Source: Rugalucina vietnamica
Taxonomy: Eukaryota; Mollusca; Bivalvia; Lucinida; Lucinidae
Direction: 5' to 3'
Assembly: GCA_964017185.1 (NCBI GenBank)
Contig: OZ024870.1
Location: 57,972,312 to 58,036,311 of the forward strand
Length of the DNA stretch: 64,000 nucleotides
The notes beneath the pieces were generated by a model, which was given only the letters and a program-made list of their open reading frames with translations, was not told where the DNA came from and ran no database searches. This document shows, in pieces, positions 32,060 through 43,537 of this stretch (position 1 is its first letter; the number at the start of each line of letters is the position of its first letter). The translations under genes were made by a program, and so were the position numbers.

Positions 32060-34244
32060 AATCAGAAGCGGAATTTTGTACACTAAAAATAGTGCGCCTG
32101 TGGATAAAAATAGAAACATTATTCCGCATTCAGACTGGAAAATTGGTGATCAAGGTGAGAAAATAGTTTTTCTGTTTTCCTAAATGTCCTTTTTAAAGTC
32201 ACATAAAATGTTATCCTATATTAATTTAACGTTAATGTGCCATAATGATAGATTTAATAAATTTATAAATAAATTATTATATAAAATTACATGACATATC
32301 ATTTCCAGGTATAGATGCCGTGAGATGTTACCACTGTGGTGGAGGGTTACGGAACTGGCAACCAGGGGATGACCCATGGTTTGAGCATGCTAAATGGTAC
32401 CCACACTGTCCACATATCATCCTGGTGAAGGGGCAACCATTTATAGACAAGGTGAAAGGGAATGGTATTGAGCAGGACTGTCCAAAGGTTGCTGAGGAGG
32501 TATATAAGTTTTTCTATTTACTTGAATACAACCATATACTCACTAAATAACGCCAGTTCCAAATTTCAGAAATGATTTTTTTTTTTTTTTTTTTTTTATC
32601 GTCTGTTGTTAAGAGTTTTGTTATAATCATGGGGCTATAATGACTGATTATACCTTCATGTTATAATGTAATGTTTAGGTCAGCTGTGCCCTGATTTGAC
32701 ATATGTCAAACATGACTAAGTTTGATTCTCGTATTGACCGTTTCATTGCAGCAGCCATGGCTAAAAGGATCATAGTGCGTTTTAATTGCGCTTTAGTGTT
32801 TAAAACGTGTATATAACTTTTGAATTCTCTATTTTTCAGTCAGAAGCAGTCGAGGATGTGATGGAAACCCCAGCTGCTCTCAGTTGTATTGAGATGGGAT
32901 ACAAGAGAAGTCTGGTACAACGAGCTATCAAGAAATATATGGAAGACAAACGTAAGTAGACTAACTTTGGAATACTCGATCTCAGCCAGGAATGTCATCA
33001 AACATTACGAAAACATGCCCATATGATATACACTAATTTTTTCAGGTCAAAAATCGATCATAAATCAGAGGAATTTTTTTTTTATATTTTATTTTTGCTC
33101 AAAACATAGATTGTGGGTTCTAACGAGTACCCACAATCTATGTTTTGGAGCAAAAATAAGAAAAATAGGTATACCCCAGCATACCCCAGTTTTACTATAT
33201 AAATGTGGGGTTCAAGGGGGTATACATTACACGGATATGTTTTCGTGATGACATTCAAAATTGAGTAAACCAGTAAAAGCGCTTGAAATTAAGTCCATTT
33301 TTGTCTTTACAAAGTAAGAATAATAGGCCCAGAAATAGATACAATTTAATAATAAAAAAATCCCAACTTGGTTTTTAATAATAAAAGATTAGACTTGACA
33401 CAAGCTTCAGTGAAGCTTTTTCACACAAATCTTCTTGGTCTTTGAAAGTTGAAGTTTAGAAAAGTACCTTAATTAAGTCTTATGTTTTTCAACAATTCAT
33501 TTCAGGGCATTCCTATTTCAAGGGGGATGAGATTGCTGAACTATGTGAGGAACTAGAGGACTGTGATATTTCCAGTAGTGCTGTGTCTAACAATGTCGCT
33601 GACTGTGTTCAAACTAATTCTGTGTGTAGAAGTGACTGTATACAGTAGTTGTAGTACGGAAAATAATGGTAAGTGAAAGCAAAATAATATTTTGGTTTTC
33701 TTTGGAAGCTCCTTTTACAAGCCTTCTTGACCAAGGTTACGGTTCACATATTACGTGTTCTGATCCTCTGGATATTTTATTCATTCTTGATCATTCTTAC
33801 AATACCTGTTTAAAATGCAATACCATACGTATGTGTTTGTTCTTTTGTAAAGTTATAGCATAATCAAATAGATCTAAGCGCAATTAATATTTTAGGTTTC
33901 AGGCGCTGGGTGGTATCTTTGTATGACACAATTCTTTAGTTCATCAGACTGTCAGAGGAATAAATAAAAGTTCATTTAAAATACTTCAAAGTAAATCTTG
34001 TTCAAAACTGATTAAATAATGTATGAAAATTGTTTATTTCACAGAAAACTTAGACGATTTACTAGCAGAAAACCAACGTATAAAAGACAATTTCGCCTGT
34101 AAAATCTGTTTAGAGGACCGAGCAGCAGTGATATTCGTGAACTGTGGTCATATGGTGGCGTGCCCTCAGTGTGCCCCTGCTCTATCCAGATGTCCTATGT
34201 GCCGGTAACCAGTTGAAGGATATGTAAAAACGGTGTTTGCGTGA
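32060..34244 (+). CDS. IAP-type gene (BIR, UBA-like, RING), partial, with in-frame stops
   Basis: Exons: possible 32060-32154 (weak), 32309-32499, 32840-32951, 33506-about 33631, 34045-34208. Phases agree at the first three junctions. Exon 32309 encodes the BIR zinc core C-x2-C-x16-H-x6-C (RCYHCGGGLRNWQPGDDPWF then EH and PHC). Exon 32840 has a UBA-like helix set (ALSCIEMGYKRSLVQRAI). Exon 33506 continues YFKGDEIAELCEELE. Exon 34045 gives an IAP RING, CKIC...CGHMVACPQC...CPMCR. IAPs bind caspases or signalling partners through BIR and act as E3 ligases through RING in the cytosol. The N-terminal half of the BIR was not found. TAA follows CPMCR directly, but the next in-frame codons (34209-34241) encode PVEGYVKTVFA, the usual IAP tail, then TGA. 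Exon 33506 also meets TAG at 33646 unless spliced at the GTGACT donor (33632). It may be a pseudogene or have errors. Confidence 0.75.
32309..32499 (+). CDS. IAP exon: BIR zinc-binding core
   Basis: Acceptor TTTCCAG, donor GAG|GTATAT. 63 codons after a 2-nt split codon. All four zinc ligands (C, C, H, C) are present with exact BIR spacing. Confidence 0.85.
32840..32951 (+). CDS. IAP exon: UBA-like segment
   Basis: Acceptor TATTTTTCAG, donor AAAC|GTAAGT. Encodes a segment with an MGY motif and LVQRAIKKYME, as in ubiquitin-associated domains found between BIR and RING in many IAPs. An F2 MITE begins 46 bp into the following intron. Confidence 0.75.
33003..33249 (+). repeat. F2 MITE copy in the IAP intron, palindrome deleted
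   Basis: ATTACGAAAACATGCCC to ACACGGATATGTTTTCGTG. The centre reads ATTGTGGGTTCTAACGAGTA: one arm of the GAACCGCCTC hairpin is gone, as expected from deletion across a palindrome. Confidence 0.85.
33506..33648 (+). CDS. IAP linker exon (ambiguous 3' end)
   Basis: Acceptor CATTTCAG. Reads HSYFKGDEIAELCEELEDCD and continues to an in-frame TAG at 33646. A donor at 33632 (AGAA|GTGACT) would keep phase 1 and join the RING exon. The stronger donor AATG|GTAAGT at 33669 lies beyond the stop and is out of phase. Confidence 0.55.
34045..34244 (+). CDS. IAP RING exon, stop, and in-frame conserved tail
   Basis: Acceptor TTTATTTCACAG. The RING has C-x2-C-x11-C-x-H-x3-C-x2-C-x6-C-x2-C, complete. After CGG comes TAA (34206-34208), then CCA GTT GAA GGA TAT GTA and so on to TGA at 34242. 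The 11 residues after the stop match the pattern of the IAP C-terminal tail (small hydrophobic, x, G, x, V, basic, T, hydrophobic pair) that supports RING dimerisation. Confidence 0.85.
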
Positions 34245-34299
34245 TGGCTTACCATACTCTGATCTAGGCATTATGGTTGTCATCTACACCCATTAATCT

Positions 34300-34494
34300 G
34301 AGCCGCGACGCGAGAAAACCTGCACAGTCACAGAAGCAGGCTAGAGGCTTGAAATTTTAGGTATATGTAGAGGAGGAATTGTTCTATACGTTAAGTGAAA
34401 ACAAAGGCGCTGATCAGATTTGCAGTTACTGCAAAGCTGATCTGCGCCTTTGTTTTCGCATACGCAGAAATCCGGTTTTCTCATGACGCGGCTC
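34300..34494 (+). repeat. F1 MITE copy 8
   Basis: GAGCCGCGACGCGAGAAAACC, a shortened left spacer, stem variant TTTGCAG/CTGCAAA, and GGTTTTCTCATGACGCGGCTC. It lies 56 bp after the end of the IAP tail, so it may be in the IAP 3' UTR. Confidence 0.85.
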
Positions 34495-34631
34495 ATTTCA
34501 TTCTCAAGATCGAGACTTTTCGTTTTATTGCTCAAGTGATCTCAATTAGTTCGCGATTAAAAAAAACTGTCTTTGTGATCGAGAGAATCAGTCTACTGTT
34601 TGCTTTCTTGATAGAAAGCAAAGGTTCATGT

Positions 34632-34830
34632 GTACATTACGAAAATTTGCCCATGCAATGTATGGAGATTGTTTTGGTTGCAAAAATGAACTTTTTTACT
34701 GAAAAAAAAAATCATGATATTTTTATTGATTGTGAGAACACGTTAGAACCGCCTCGGCGAGGCGTTTCTAACGAGTACCCACAATCTATGTTTTGGAGCA
34801 ACAGTAAGAAAAATTGTATAACCCTGTATA
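34632..34830 (+). repeat. F2 MITE copy
   Basis: CATTACGAAAATTTGCCCATG, TTGATTGTGAGAACACG, TTAGAACCGCCTCGGCGAGG, and GGAGCAACAGTAAGAAAAAT. The right end is decayed. Confidence 0.75.
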
Positions 34831-35883
34831 CCTCAAACACGATTTTGCTGGTAAAGAGGCTTATATTTGACCAATGACAAGATACACGTGTATTGATTGC
34901 ATTTGTGGTTCTAGTCGAAACTTTCATTTCAACATTTGCTAATACAATATTGATACAGATCAAACCTATAAAACTTTACCATTAAATTTACTTTGCAGCA
35001 AATTTATAAAGATAAATTTAAGCCTTTCAACAAAGCGAATGACTATAGCTTGACCAATGCAACTTATTGTGAACAGTATTGAAAGTACAAATGTGTCTGT
35101 TATAAATGTTAGTAAGTAATGCCAACTATCGAAAAAAAGTGTGGGGGGACTTACAGCATACAGAATTCTCATGTAAACATAAATAGGGTAATTATGTTTT
35201 ACAAAAGTTTTGAAAAACGGACAGACGTCTCTTTACGAAGAAAAGAACTTTGAAATAATTTCCTTCAATATATGTATTTATTTTCATACATACTTTTTCG
35301 ATGGACTTTATCAACTAATAACAAGTAATCAGTTTCAATGCTATTGATGTTATTTGTTTCTATAAGTTTCACATAGGTCAATATACATTTTCAGTATAAA
35401 AAAAGTGAAAAGAATTATGTATTGTATTATATATTGAGAAAAGATGAGTAATTATTAAAATGATGAATTATCAAATTTTAATCTCTAATGGAACCTAAAC
35501 ATTGTCTTGTGTTTCGTTTTGGCAAGACGATGTCCGGGTTTACATTAGATATATGGTTTCTATAATCGGCTGTAGACTGTCCAAGGTCCTTATTTTGAAA
35601 TAAGGTCATTGTTCAGCCCAGCTTTGGTTGACTCAAATATTCCTCACCAGTACAGTACTAGTAATGCCTGGTACATATATCTATGTGAGGATTGTTTATG
35701 TTGCAAAAATTGTCATAATGAACCCTGGTGGCCGGTTAGAAGTTTTGTTTAGTATACATATGTTTTCAATCTCACCACTGTAAAGTTATAAGTGTAATAA
35801 TGACTTGCATATTGTATTACTATATAACACTATTGAATTTTATTTGTCAATTATAATTACAAGTATGTATAGCTATAAGTATT
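34831..35883. other. AT-rich intergenic DNA
   Basis: No exon, hairpin or tandem repeat is evident. Short frames on both strands look like chance. Confidence 0.4.
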
Positions 35884-36054
35884 TGCTCCAAAAACATGGA
35901 ATGTAGCTACTCTTTACAACCACTTCACCAAGGCGGTTCTAACTTGTACCCTCAATCTTTGTTTTGAGCCAAAAATAAGAAAAATGTATAAAAAAAAAAA
36001 TATAATGATATTATACATTTTCACAACCCAAAAATCTATATATTGCATGGGCAT
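35884..36054 (+). repeat. F2 MITE copy, left part, interrupted by F4
   Basis: TTTGCTCCAAAAACATGGAA to ATATTGCATGGGCAT. The expected end GTTTTCGTAATG is missing here but appears as GGTTTCATAATG at 38624-38636, directly after the F4 element. Confidence 0.75.
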
Positions 36055-38624
36055 TTTTAGCTCACCTGAGCCGAAGGCTCACAAGGTGAGCTTATAGGAT
36101 GGCCATGATCCGGCGTCCGTCCGTCGTCCACAATTTCAAAGATCTTCTTCTCTGAAACCGCTTGACCAATCAAAGTGAAATTTTATGTGGAGCATCAATG
36201 GTTAGGGGGAACTGAAGTTTGATCGCAAGATCCGGGTCACATGACCAAGATGGCCGCCACGCCCATATATGGTAAAGTCCCTTCAAAAATCTTCTTCTCC
36301 AGAACCGGTGGGCCGATTTCCACGAAACTTGGCATGTAGCATCGGGGACTTCAGCCCATCATAGTTTGATAAAATGATGACCCTTGGATGACTTTGACCT
36401 ATTTTACGGCAAGCGGCAAGGTCAAATTTGGAAACATAGGCTTTTACATAGGAAAAAGTGAAAACTATGGATTTTTTGAAAACTATTGCAGCCTGAGGCC
36501 TGAAAAGTGGTAGATGCAAACAACTAATGGAGTAGATGAAGGTGTGTGATTATTATAGGTCAAGGTCATCTCTTGACCTTGGCCAGTCTGTTGTCCATAC
36601 ACACAAAGATCTTCTTCTCTGAAACTGCTTGGCCAATCAAAGTGAAATTTTATTTGGAGCATCCATGGGTAGGGGAGACAAAAGTTTGGTTGCGAAATCC
36701 AGGTCACATGACCAAGATGGCCGCCACGCCCATATATGGTAAAAAACACTCAAAAATCTTCTTCTCCAGAACCGGTGGGCCGATTTCCACGAAACTTGGT
36801 ATGTAGCATTGGAGACCTCAGCCCATCATAGTTTGATAAAATGATGACCCTTGGATGACTTTGACCTATTTTACAGCAAGGTCAAATTGGAAACATAGGC
36901 TTTTACATAGGAGGAAGTGAAAACTATGGATTTTTTGAAAACTATTGCAGCCCGAGGCCTGAAAAGTGGTAGATGCAAACAACTAATGGAGTAGATGAAG
37001 GTATGTGATTAATATAGGTCAAGGTCATCTCTTGACCTTGGCCAGTCTGTTGTCCATACACACTTTTCAAAGATCTTCTTCTCTTAAACTGCTTGGCCAA
37101 TCCAAATGAAATTTTATGTGGAGCATCCATGGGTAAGGGAGATGAAAGTTTGATCGCGAAATCCAGGTCACATGACCAAGATGGCCGCCACGCACACATA
37201 TGGTAAAAAACACTCAAAAATCTTCTTTTCCAGAACCCATGGGTCGATTTCCACGAAACTTGGTATGTAGCATCGAGGACCTCAGCCCATCATAGTTTGA
37301 TAAAATGATGACCCTTGGATGACTTTGACCTATTTTACGGCAAGGTCAAATTTGGAAACATAGGCTTTTACATAGGAAAAAGTGAAAACTATGGATTTTT
37401 TGAAAACTATTGCAGCCTGAGGCCTGAAAAGTGGTAGATGCAAACAACTAATGGAGTAGATGAAGGTATGTAATTAATATAGGTCAAGGTCATCTTTTGA
37501 CCTTGGCCAGTCTGTTGTCCATACACACTTTTCAAAGATCTTCTTCTCTGAAACTGCGCGGCCAATCAAAGTGAAATTTTATGTGGAGCATCCATGGGTA
37601 GGGGAGACAAAAGTTTGATAGCGAAATCCAGGTCACATGACCAAGATGGCCGCCACGCCCATATATGGTAAAAACCACTCAAAAATCTTCCTCTCCAGAA
37701 CCGGTGGGCCAATTTCCACGAAACTTAGTATGTAGCATCGGGGACCTCAGCCCATCATAGTTTGATAAAATGATGACCCTTGGATGAACTTGACCTATTT
37801 TACGGCAAGGTCAAATTGGAAACATAGGCTTTTACATAGGAAGAAGTGAAAACTATGGATTTTTTGAAAACTATTGCAGCCCGAGGCCTGAAAAGTGGTA
37901 GATGCAAACAACTAATGGAGTGGATGAAGGTATGTGATTAATACAGGTCAAGGTCATCTCTTGACCTTGGCCAGTCTGTTGTCCATACACACTTTTCAAA
38001 GATCTTCTCTGAAACTGCTTGGCCAATCAAAGCGAAATTTTATGTGGAGCATCCATGGGTAGTGGAGACGAAAGTTTTTTAGCGAAATCCAGGTCACATG
38101 ACCAAGATGGCCGCCACGCCCGTATATGGTAAAAAACACTCAAAAATCTTCTTCTCCAGAACCGACAGGCCAATTTTCATGAAACTTGGTATGTAGCATT
38201 TGGGACTTCAGCCCATCATAATTTGTTGAAATGATGACCTTGACCTATTTTACGGCAAGGTCAATTTTGGAAACATAGGCTTTTACATGGGAAAAGGCAA
38301 AAACAAACTGTTGCAGCCTGAGACCTGAAAGTTGCTAGATGCAGACAACTAATGGAGTCAATGAAGGTAAGTAATTACTGAAGGCCAAGGTCATGTCTTG
38401 ACCTTGGCCCAAGGTCATTTAAATATCAAACTTAAAATTATGGTTTTCTCAGAAATCACTGGGTTTGGAAACTATTGCAGCCTGAGACCTGAAACTTTGC
38501 AGATGCAGACAACTTATGAAGTCAATAAAGGTGTGTGAGTATTCAAGGTCAAGGTCATTTCATTATGACTTAATACTCCAAGATCAGGCTTCAGGTGAGC
38601 GTTCTCAGGACCAATGGTCCTCTG
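36055..38624 (+). repeat. F4 element copy 1 with about five internal tandem units of about 460 bp
   Basis: Starts TTTTAGCTCACCTGAGCCG, with a terminal hairpin AGCTCACCT...AAGGTGAGCT enclosing GAGCCGAAGGCTC. Ends CAGGTGAGCGTTCTCAGGA + CCAATGGTCCTCTG. Units restart at about 36120, 36595, 37053, 37516 and 37981 (TGTCCATACACAC, AAGATCTTCTTCTC), spaced 460-466 bp. Each unit has GGTCACATGACC + CAAGATGGCCGCC, CTTGGATGACTTTGACC and inverted pair GGTCAAGGTCA / TGACCTTGGCC. No transposase. Related copies: 42137, 45757, 54992. Confidence 0.85.
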
Positions 38625-39212
38625 GTTTCATAATGATATGTGCTAAAATAGAAAAAAAAAAACATGTTGCTGAACATAATAAAAACTGTAAATATCTATA
38701 TTCCAGTTTTATTTCTGTCTCCCCTATACTATTTATTAGGTAAATTATACACTAAAACTACCAAAATTATGAAATAATTACACTTATTAGAACGAGTTAA
38801 AATAACTCGGTCAAAAGCCCCTTGTTCCTAATCAAACTAACACTATATCAATCCACACTTACAACACAGCTCTTTCATGAAGATTTAGTCCTCATTACAT
38901 TTCAGTGATCTTGCATTTTCGTATGCTTGTCATTCAGTTCCAAACAAAATTTGTACATTAAACAGAATTTGTTACTAGAACTGATATCCCAAATTCTGTT
39001 TGCATACCCATACAACATGCCCGAATAACTTACCATCTCAAGTTGTCTTAAGCTATTACAGTAGATACCAAATTTAAGACAGTCACATTATACAACATTC
39101 AAAAGTCTCCTGCACTATATGAAATATCATAACTGTGCTCTATATGATAATACATCTTTTAAGCCGCCCAATAATAACATGACACTTCATGTTATAATTT
39201 TTCTTGTTATGT
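38625..39212 (-). other. Probable 3' UTR and downstream region of the minus-strand sulfotransferase
   Basis: The minus-strand stop is at 39213. A poly(A) signal candidate AATAAA (plus-strand TTTATT at about 38731) lies about 480 bp downstream. The first 12 bp are the displaced end of the F2 copy. Confidence 0.4.
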
Positions 39213-40076
39213 TTACTGGTTAACGACATGAAACAAGTCAACTGGCATTGGATACCCAAACAATTTATAATCATTTTCATAGAATTTAAAAAGGGCAACC
39301 AGTTGCTTTGCTTGTAAAGTGCTGTAATACGACTTGATTGTTTCTTCTGAGCGTTGGTAAGAATCCTCTCTCTCAGGGAATGATGGTATTTGGTCCTCAA
39401 CCGCCATTTCCTTAAGTAAAAGTCTTGTGTCGGTCGCAATCGACTCAAATTTCCCGATGAAATCGTATTGAACGTGACAAGGATTGCAAAGTTCATACAC
39501 AGGAGTCCAATGTTGATCCCACGTTTTTGAACTCATGTTGAATTTGATCAGAAATTGTACAAATTCACTAAAAGTCACATCATTTTCGTAAACAAATGAA
39601 GACTGTGACGAGTTCTGCCGAAACATCTGAGCTATATTTCGCCCAAACTTCTTTTGGAAACGGTCATTAGCCATGTTAATAAATTTACTCCTGAAAGCCG
39701 ACAGTAATCGTATTAGTGGTTCTCGTACGAAAACAACTTTTGTATAATTTTTCAGTCTATATTCCCTTTCCTTTGAAGAAAATGAACTTAGTAAAGTGTG
39801 TAAATGTGCTCCGTGTACTGACTCCTTGGTTAGATTTAACGGGTTTGAGACATTTATTCTTCCCGTCAAGAAAAGAAAAATCCGCTTTAAATTTGTGCAA
39901 GCAACTTTCGGAACGAAGCAATAGATTGTCTTCTGTTCATCATTCACAATTAGATGTTCGAGTGTTAACTGTGAAAGATTCCCGAAGGAGTACCCTTTAT
40001 CGCGCAATTTCTGACATTCTCTTCTGAGCTGTGTAGATCGCAGGATCATTTCTGACGCCAATTGGGATGAAATATT
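39213..40076 (-). CDS. Carbohydrate sulfotransferase (CHST8-14-like), 3' exon
   Basis: A single exon of 287 codons plus stop, entered in phase 0 after a TTTCTTATTTCAG acceptor (minus strand; first base 40076). It has the two PAPS-binding motifs of the sulfotransferase family 2: VPKVACTNLKR (exon residues 55-65, 5'-phosphosulfate loop) and VVFVREPLIRLLSAFRSKF (114-132, 3'-phosphate site with R and S). Further family-like blocks are a DQHWTPVYELCNPC stretch and YDFIGKFES. The family transfers sulfate from PAPS to GalNAc or glucuronic acid residues of glycosaminoglycans or N-glycans in the Golgi lumen. The N-terminal exon(s) with the membrane anchor were not found upstream to 51 kb on this strand. 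Exact substrate and orthology cannot be told. A frame extends beyond the acceptor to an ATG at 40169, but it lacks a hydrophobic segment and reads through the acceptor. Confidence 0.85.
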   Translation of the reverse strand, partial: NISSQLASEMILRSTQLRRECQKLRDKGYSFGNLSQLTLEHLIVNDEQKTIYCFVPKVACTNLKRIFLFLTGRINVSNPLNLTKESVHGAHLHTLLSSFSSKEREYRLKNYTKVVFVREPLIRLLSAFRSKFINMANDRFQKKFGRNIAQMFRQNSSQSSFVYENDVTFSEFVQFLIKFNMSSKTWDQHWTPVYELCNPCHVQYDFIGKFESIATDTRLLLKEMAVEDQIPSFPEREDSYQRSEETIKSYYSTLQAKQLVALFKFYENDYKLFGYPMPVDLFHVVNQ

Positions 40077-41920
40077 CTGAAATAAGAAAGTAAATATCTT
40101 TGAATATGTCTTGAAAGATAGCTTTGATAAGCGCATGCGTGGCTGCGTTATTATCTTAAAGTTGTGCACTGAACAGTAAACGTAATGTACATTTATTTAT
40201 ACTTAGCAGTGAAATTAATGTATACTCATCAAAAGAAGTTTTGCACCAGTTAATATTTTTCTCATTTTAAAATAATGTCTAGTATAGATATTTTTCAAAT
40301 AAACTTTTAAAACTTAATGCCATCTTAAAGGGCTGGACTTCCTGAATGACAAATCAATATTTCTTCTTAAAAAGTTTAAATAAAAATGTGCAAAAATGCA
40401 TGTTTTTGAAAACACCAAAATTTGGGATGCAGCAAAAAGCCCACATCTTTATTTCTGGGCTTCCAAACCCGAATTCGTTTCACATCCTCATTCGGGATGC
40501 TGAAAGCAATCGTTTAAAGCAAAAAACTAAAAATTGAATTTTTTTGACAAAAACACTATTTTTGACCAAAAATAACGATTTTTGAGATTTTGTTTAAATT
40601 CTCAGATGAAGCTTAGTAACTCTTCTCTCCAATAAAATGAGTTGTTTTTCTTTCAAACACAGCATGCAACACCCATTAATGTTTAACTGTAGGTACTGGT
40701 TTTCAACCCATCCAAATTCAGAATTTTTAAAAAGCTGCATGTCAAAAAAGTACTCATGCAACATCTTTGACATGAGATTGCCTTTAACAGAAAGAAAACA
40801 GGCGGCAATTTTTGGTGTCAAAACATCTCATAGTGATCAAAAATTGAAATGAATTTCGATTTTACTCATTTTTTCCAATATTTATCATTTTTTCTCAAAA
40901 ATTGCAATTTTGTCAAAAAAACGAATTTTTACTAAAATTTTGAGATTTTTTAAATTGTTTTTAGGCTTAATCATTAGCTTTGGAGCTCTTGTGTGTAAAT
41001 TTGGAAACAAAAATGTGTTCTTGATGCTGTGGCATTTTTTGTGGAATTTTTTCGATTTTCCAATTTTCAGCATTTACAGAAAACTGGAATTTTCAATTTT
41101 TCCTAAAATCGTTTCCGCAACAATTTTTGGTCTTATCACACACATTGTCAAACTCTTTGAGACTGTGCAAATTCAAAAAGCTAACTTTAAATTTTGTTAG
41201 TTAAAATGTCACTTAAAAACATGAAAAAATCTAAATGGTGCAAAACTTCTTTTGATGAGTATATATCAAAAATGGATAAAAGTGATATTTTCACTGCAGA
41301 ATTAATATTGATATTTTCACTAGTGATTGATATCAGCCGATATTTTCACTGTAGAGTTTGGATTACTTCTGACGCTCCATTCACTTGACGTCATTAAATG
41401 TGCCTCACTTCAGAAATTCAAATGCCTATAACTCCGTTATTTACGAACGAAAACATAAAGTGTTGGTATTCATTTTCTTAGTTAGAACGTTAGGAACATT
41501 ATGGTATCAAAATTATTTGTGTTTTCAAAATTTTTTGGTTTTTGCATTTTCACCGCCTGCTTTGTGAATAGGAAAATGCCCGTGTTTTGTTTAAAATGAA
41601 AAGAAAATTTACTTTTTATCGGTAAATACCTTGAATATATTTCATCTCGTGACTTGAAAACATCTAAACTTTCACTTGATGTTTTGAAATATATTCGGTA
41701 TTCACATCAAAAAAGTAAATATCCTCTATGTACTTAAATGCTAGTAACCGAAAAAGTTCTTCTTTTCTTCAAACTAGATTGAAAGAAACACAGAGTTTCA
41801 TCCATTTGCCTTATTTCAATATTAAAATTATAAGGATGACACTTCTGATTTCCATTTCTAACAACTTACAGAAAGATTCAACACAAATTATATTATGAAA
41901 ACAAGCTGTGAGGTTATATG

Positions 41921-41962
<42 letters not shown>

Positions 41963-42136
41963 AAAACTTCATGGACAGCACAATATAAATGAAGAATATT
42001 TGACCTCTGGTGACGGTAATACCTGCGATGGGACCTTTCATCCAGACGGTCATCTCTCTTGAATCCCTCAAAAACAAGTTGTAATTTATACTCCACTCGC
42101 CGATTGAATGTAGCCAAAGAAGAAAGTTTGCGAAAT
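40077..42136. other. Intron or upstream region, low-complexity T/A-rich repeats
   Basis: 40330-41200 is built of AATTTTTGA, CAAAAA and TTTTTGAGATTTT phrases; the phrase CGATTTTTGAGATTTTGTTTAA (in pieces) at 40569 is echoed at about 40940, suggesting diverged tandem units of roughly 370 bp. A poly(T) tract occupies 41923-41960. No first exon of the sulfotransferase was identified. Confidence 0.4.
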
Positions 42137-42835
42137 TATTAGCTCACCTAAGCCGAAGGCTCACAAGGAGAGCTTATAGGATGGCCATGCCCCGTCGTCC
42201 GTCCGTCGTCCTTCCACAATTTCAAAGATCTGCTCTGAAACCGCTGGGCTAATCAAAGCCAAACTTCATGTGGCGCATCCTTAGAAAGGGGAACGAAAGT
42301 TTATATAAAGGGTCTAGGTCACATGACCAAGATGGCCGCCATGCTCATATATGGTAAAAACCATAAAAAAACCTTCTTCTATGGAACCGGTGGACCAATT
42401 TCAACGAAACTTGTTATGTAGCATCAGGGACTCTGGCCCATCATAGTGTATATTAATCATGACCTTGGGTTGACCTTGACCTATTTTATGGCAAGGTCAA
42501 TTTTGGTTACATAGGCTTTTCAATGGAAATAAAGTGAAAACGTTGAATTTTTCAGGAAGTTTTGAAGCATATTACCTGAAAGTTGGTAGATACATACAAC
42601 ATGTTGAGCCAATGAAGTGTTAGGAATATTAAAGGTCATGGACATTTCTTGACCTTGGCCAAAGGTCAGTTACAAATTAAATGTTAAACTTAATTTTCTC
42701 AGTAACAACTTGACCAATCAAAGCCATAGTTTATATGTAGTATCCTTGGGATAGGGGAACGAAAATTTATATAAATGGTCAAGGTCACATGACCAAGATG
42801 GCCGCCATGCTATAAATAGCAAAACCTTTAAACCG
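42137..42835 (+). repeat. F4 element copy 2, 3'-truncated
   Basis: TTAGCTCACCTAAGCCGAAGG at the start, TCCGTCCGTCGTCC, two GGTCACATGACCAAGATGGCC blocks (about 42309 and 42783), and TGACCTTGACCTATTTTA. Lost after AAACCTTTAAACC. Confidence 0.8.
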
Positions 42836-43537
42836 AAGTGTAACGGAAAACATGAGGCATTTCGCACTGATTTACCTTTCACGTGCTACTTCATAGACTC
42901 GTCGATCACTTGACGCTTTCATCGCCAAACTACTGAAATGTTTTCAAAATTTAACGATATGTCCGGGGGGACAATTCTGATTGACCAGTACGAAGATAAT
43001 ATTTTTTCTTATTATGTTTGCAATTAGTTTGTATTATAATTAAATGGAATAATTTCATTGTAATTACCTATGAAGTCAAATTGCCACTGGATCATTCTAC
43101 AATCTTTATGTACAAGTTAGCCTATCTTTATGATCAACATAAATTAAAAAGAGTGCATACTTCCTGTAAATAAAGTAAAGGGCGACGACCAATTTTAACA
43201 CGACATCTACAATGGCCGACCAAATACGAAATCAATGTACAGGCGCCTCGCATTATCTCACATCGCATAGCTCTAGACTACCGTTTACGTCGAAAACCGG
43301 TCCCGATCTTTTTCCCAATATGTTATTTGTATTTCAACAACGCATAGCTCACGCTACGCCCAAATCGACAAAACTTCCATTATTTAGTTGATTTTACGAT
43401 GCTTGACTAGAATGTACTCATGAAAAGTAGGTCGACATGCATGCATACATACAGTATTCGATAATTGGTGTTTGGGCGGTCTTGTTTTATCTACTGTTTC
43501 AACAAGTTGTTTGAGCTGAACACTTTAAGCGATCTCA
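42836..43537. other. Intergenic DNA without recognised feature
   Basis: Moderate GC stretches at 42860-42960 and 43180-43330 but no exon or repeat was recognised. Confidence 0.35.

Noticed and set aside
32055-32154. Confident first BIR exon
   Set aside because: Phase fits and it ends GDQ before a GTGAGA donor, but the peptide lacks the expected BIR N-terminal pattern, so it is kept only as a weak exon.
34395-34877. 160-codon frame after the IAP gene
   Set aside because: It runs through F1 copy 8 and an F2 copy; the peptide is MITE-derived.
36055-38624. F4 as a Helitron
   Set aside because: Hairpins near the ends are suggestive, but the CTRR terminus is not constant between copies and no TC start was seen.
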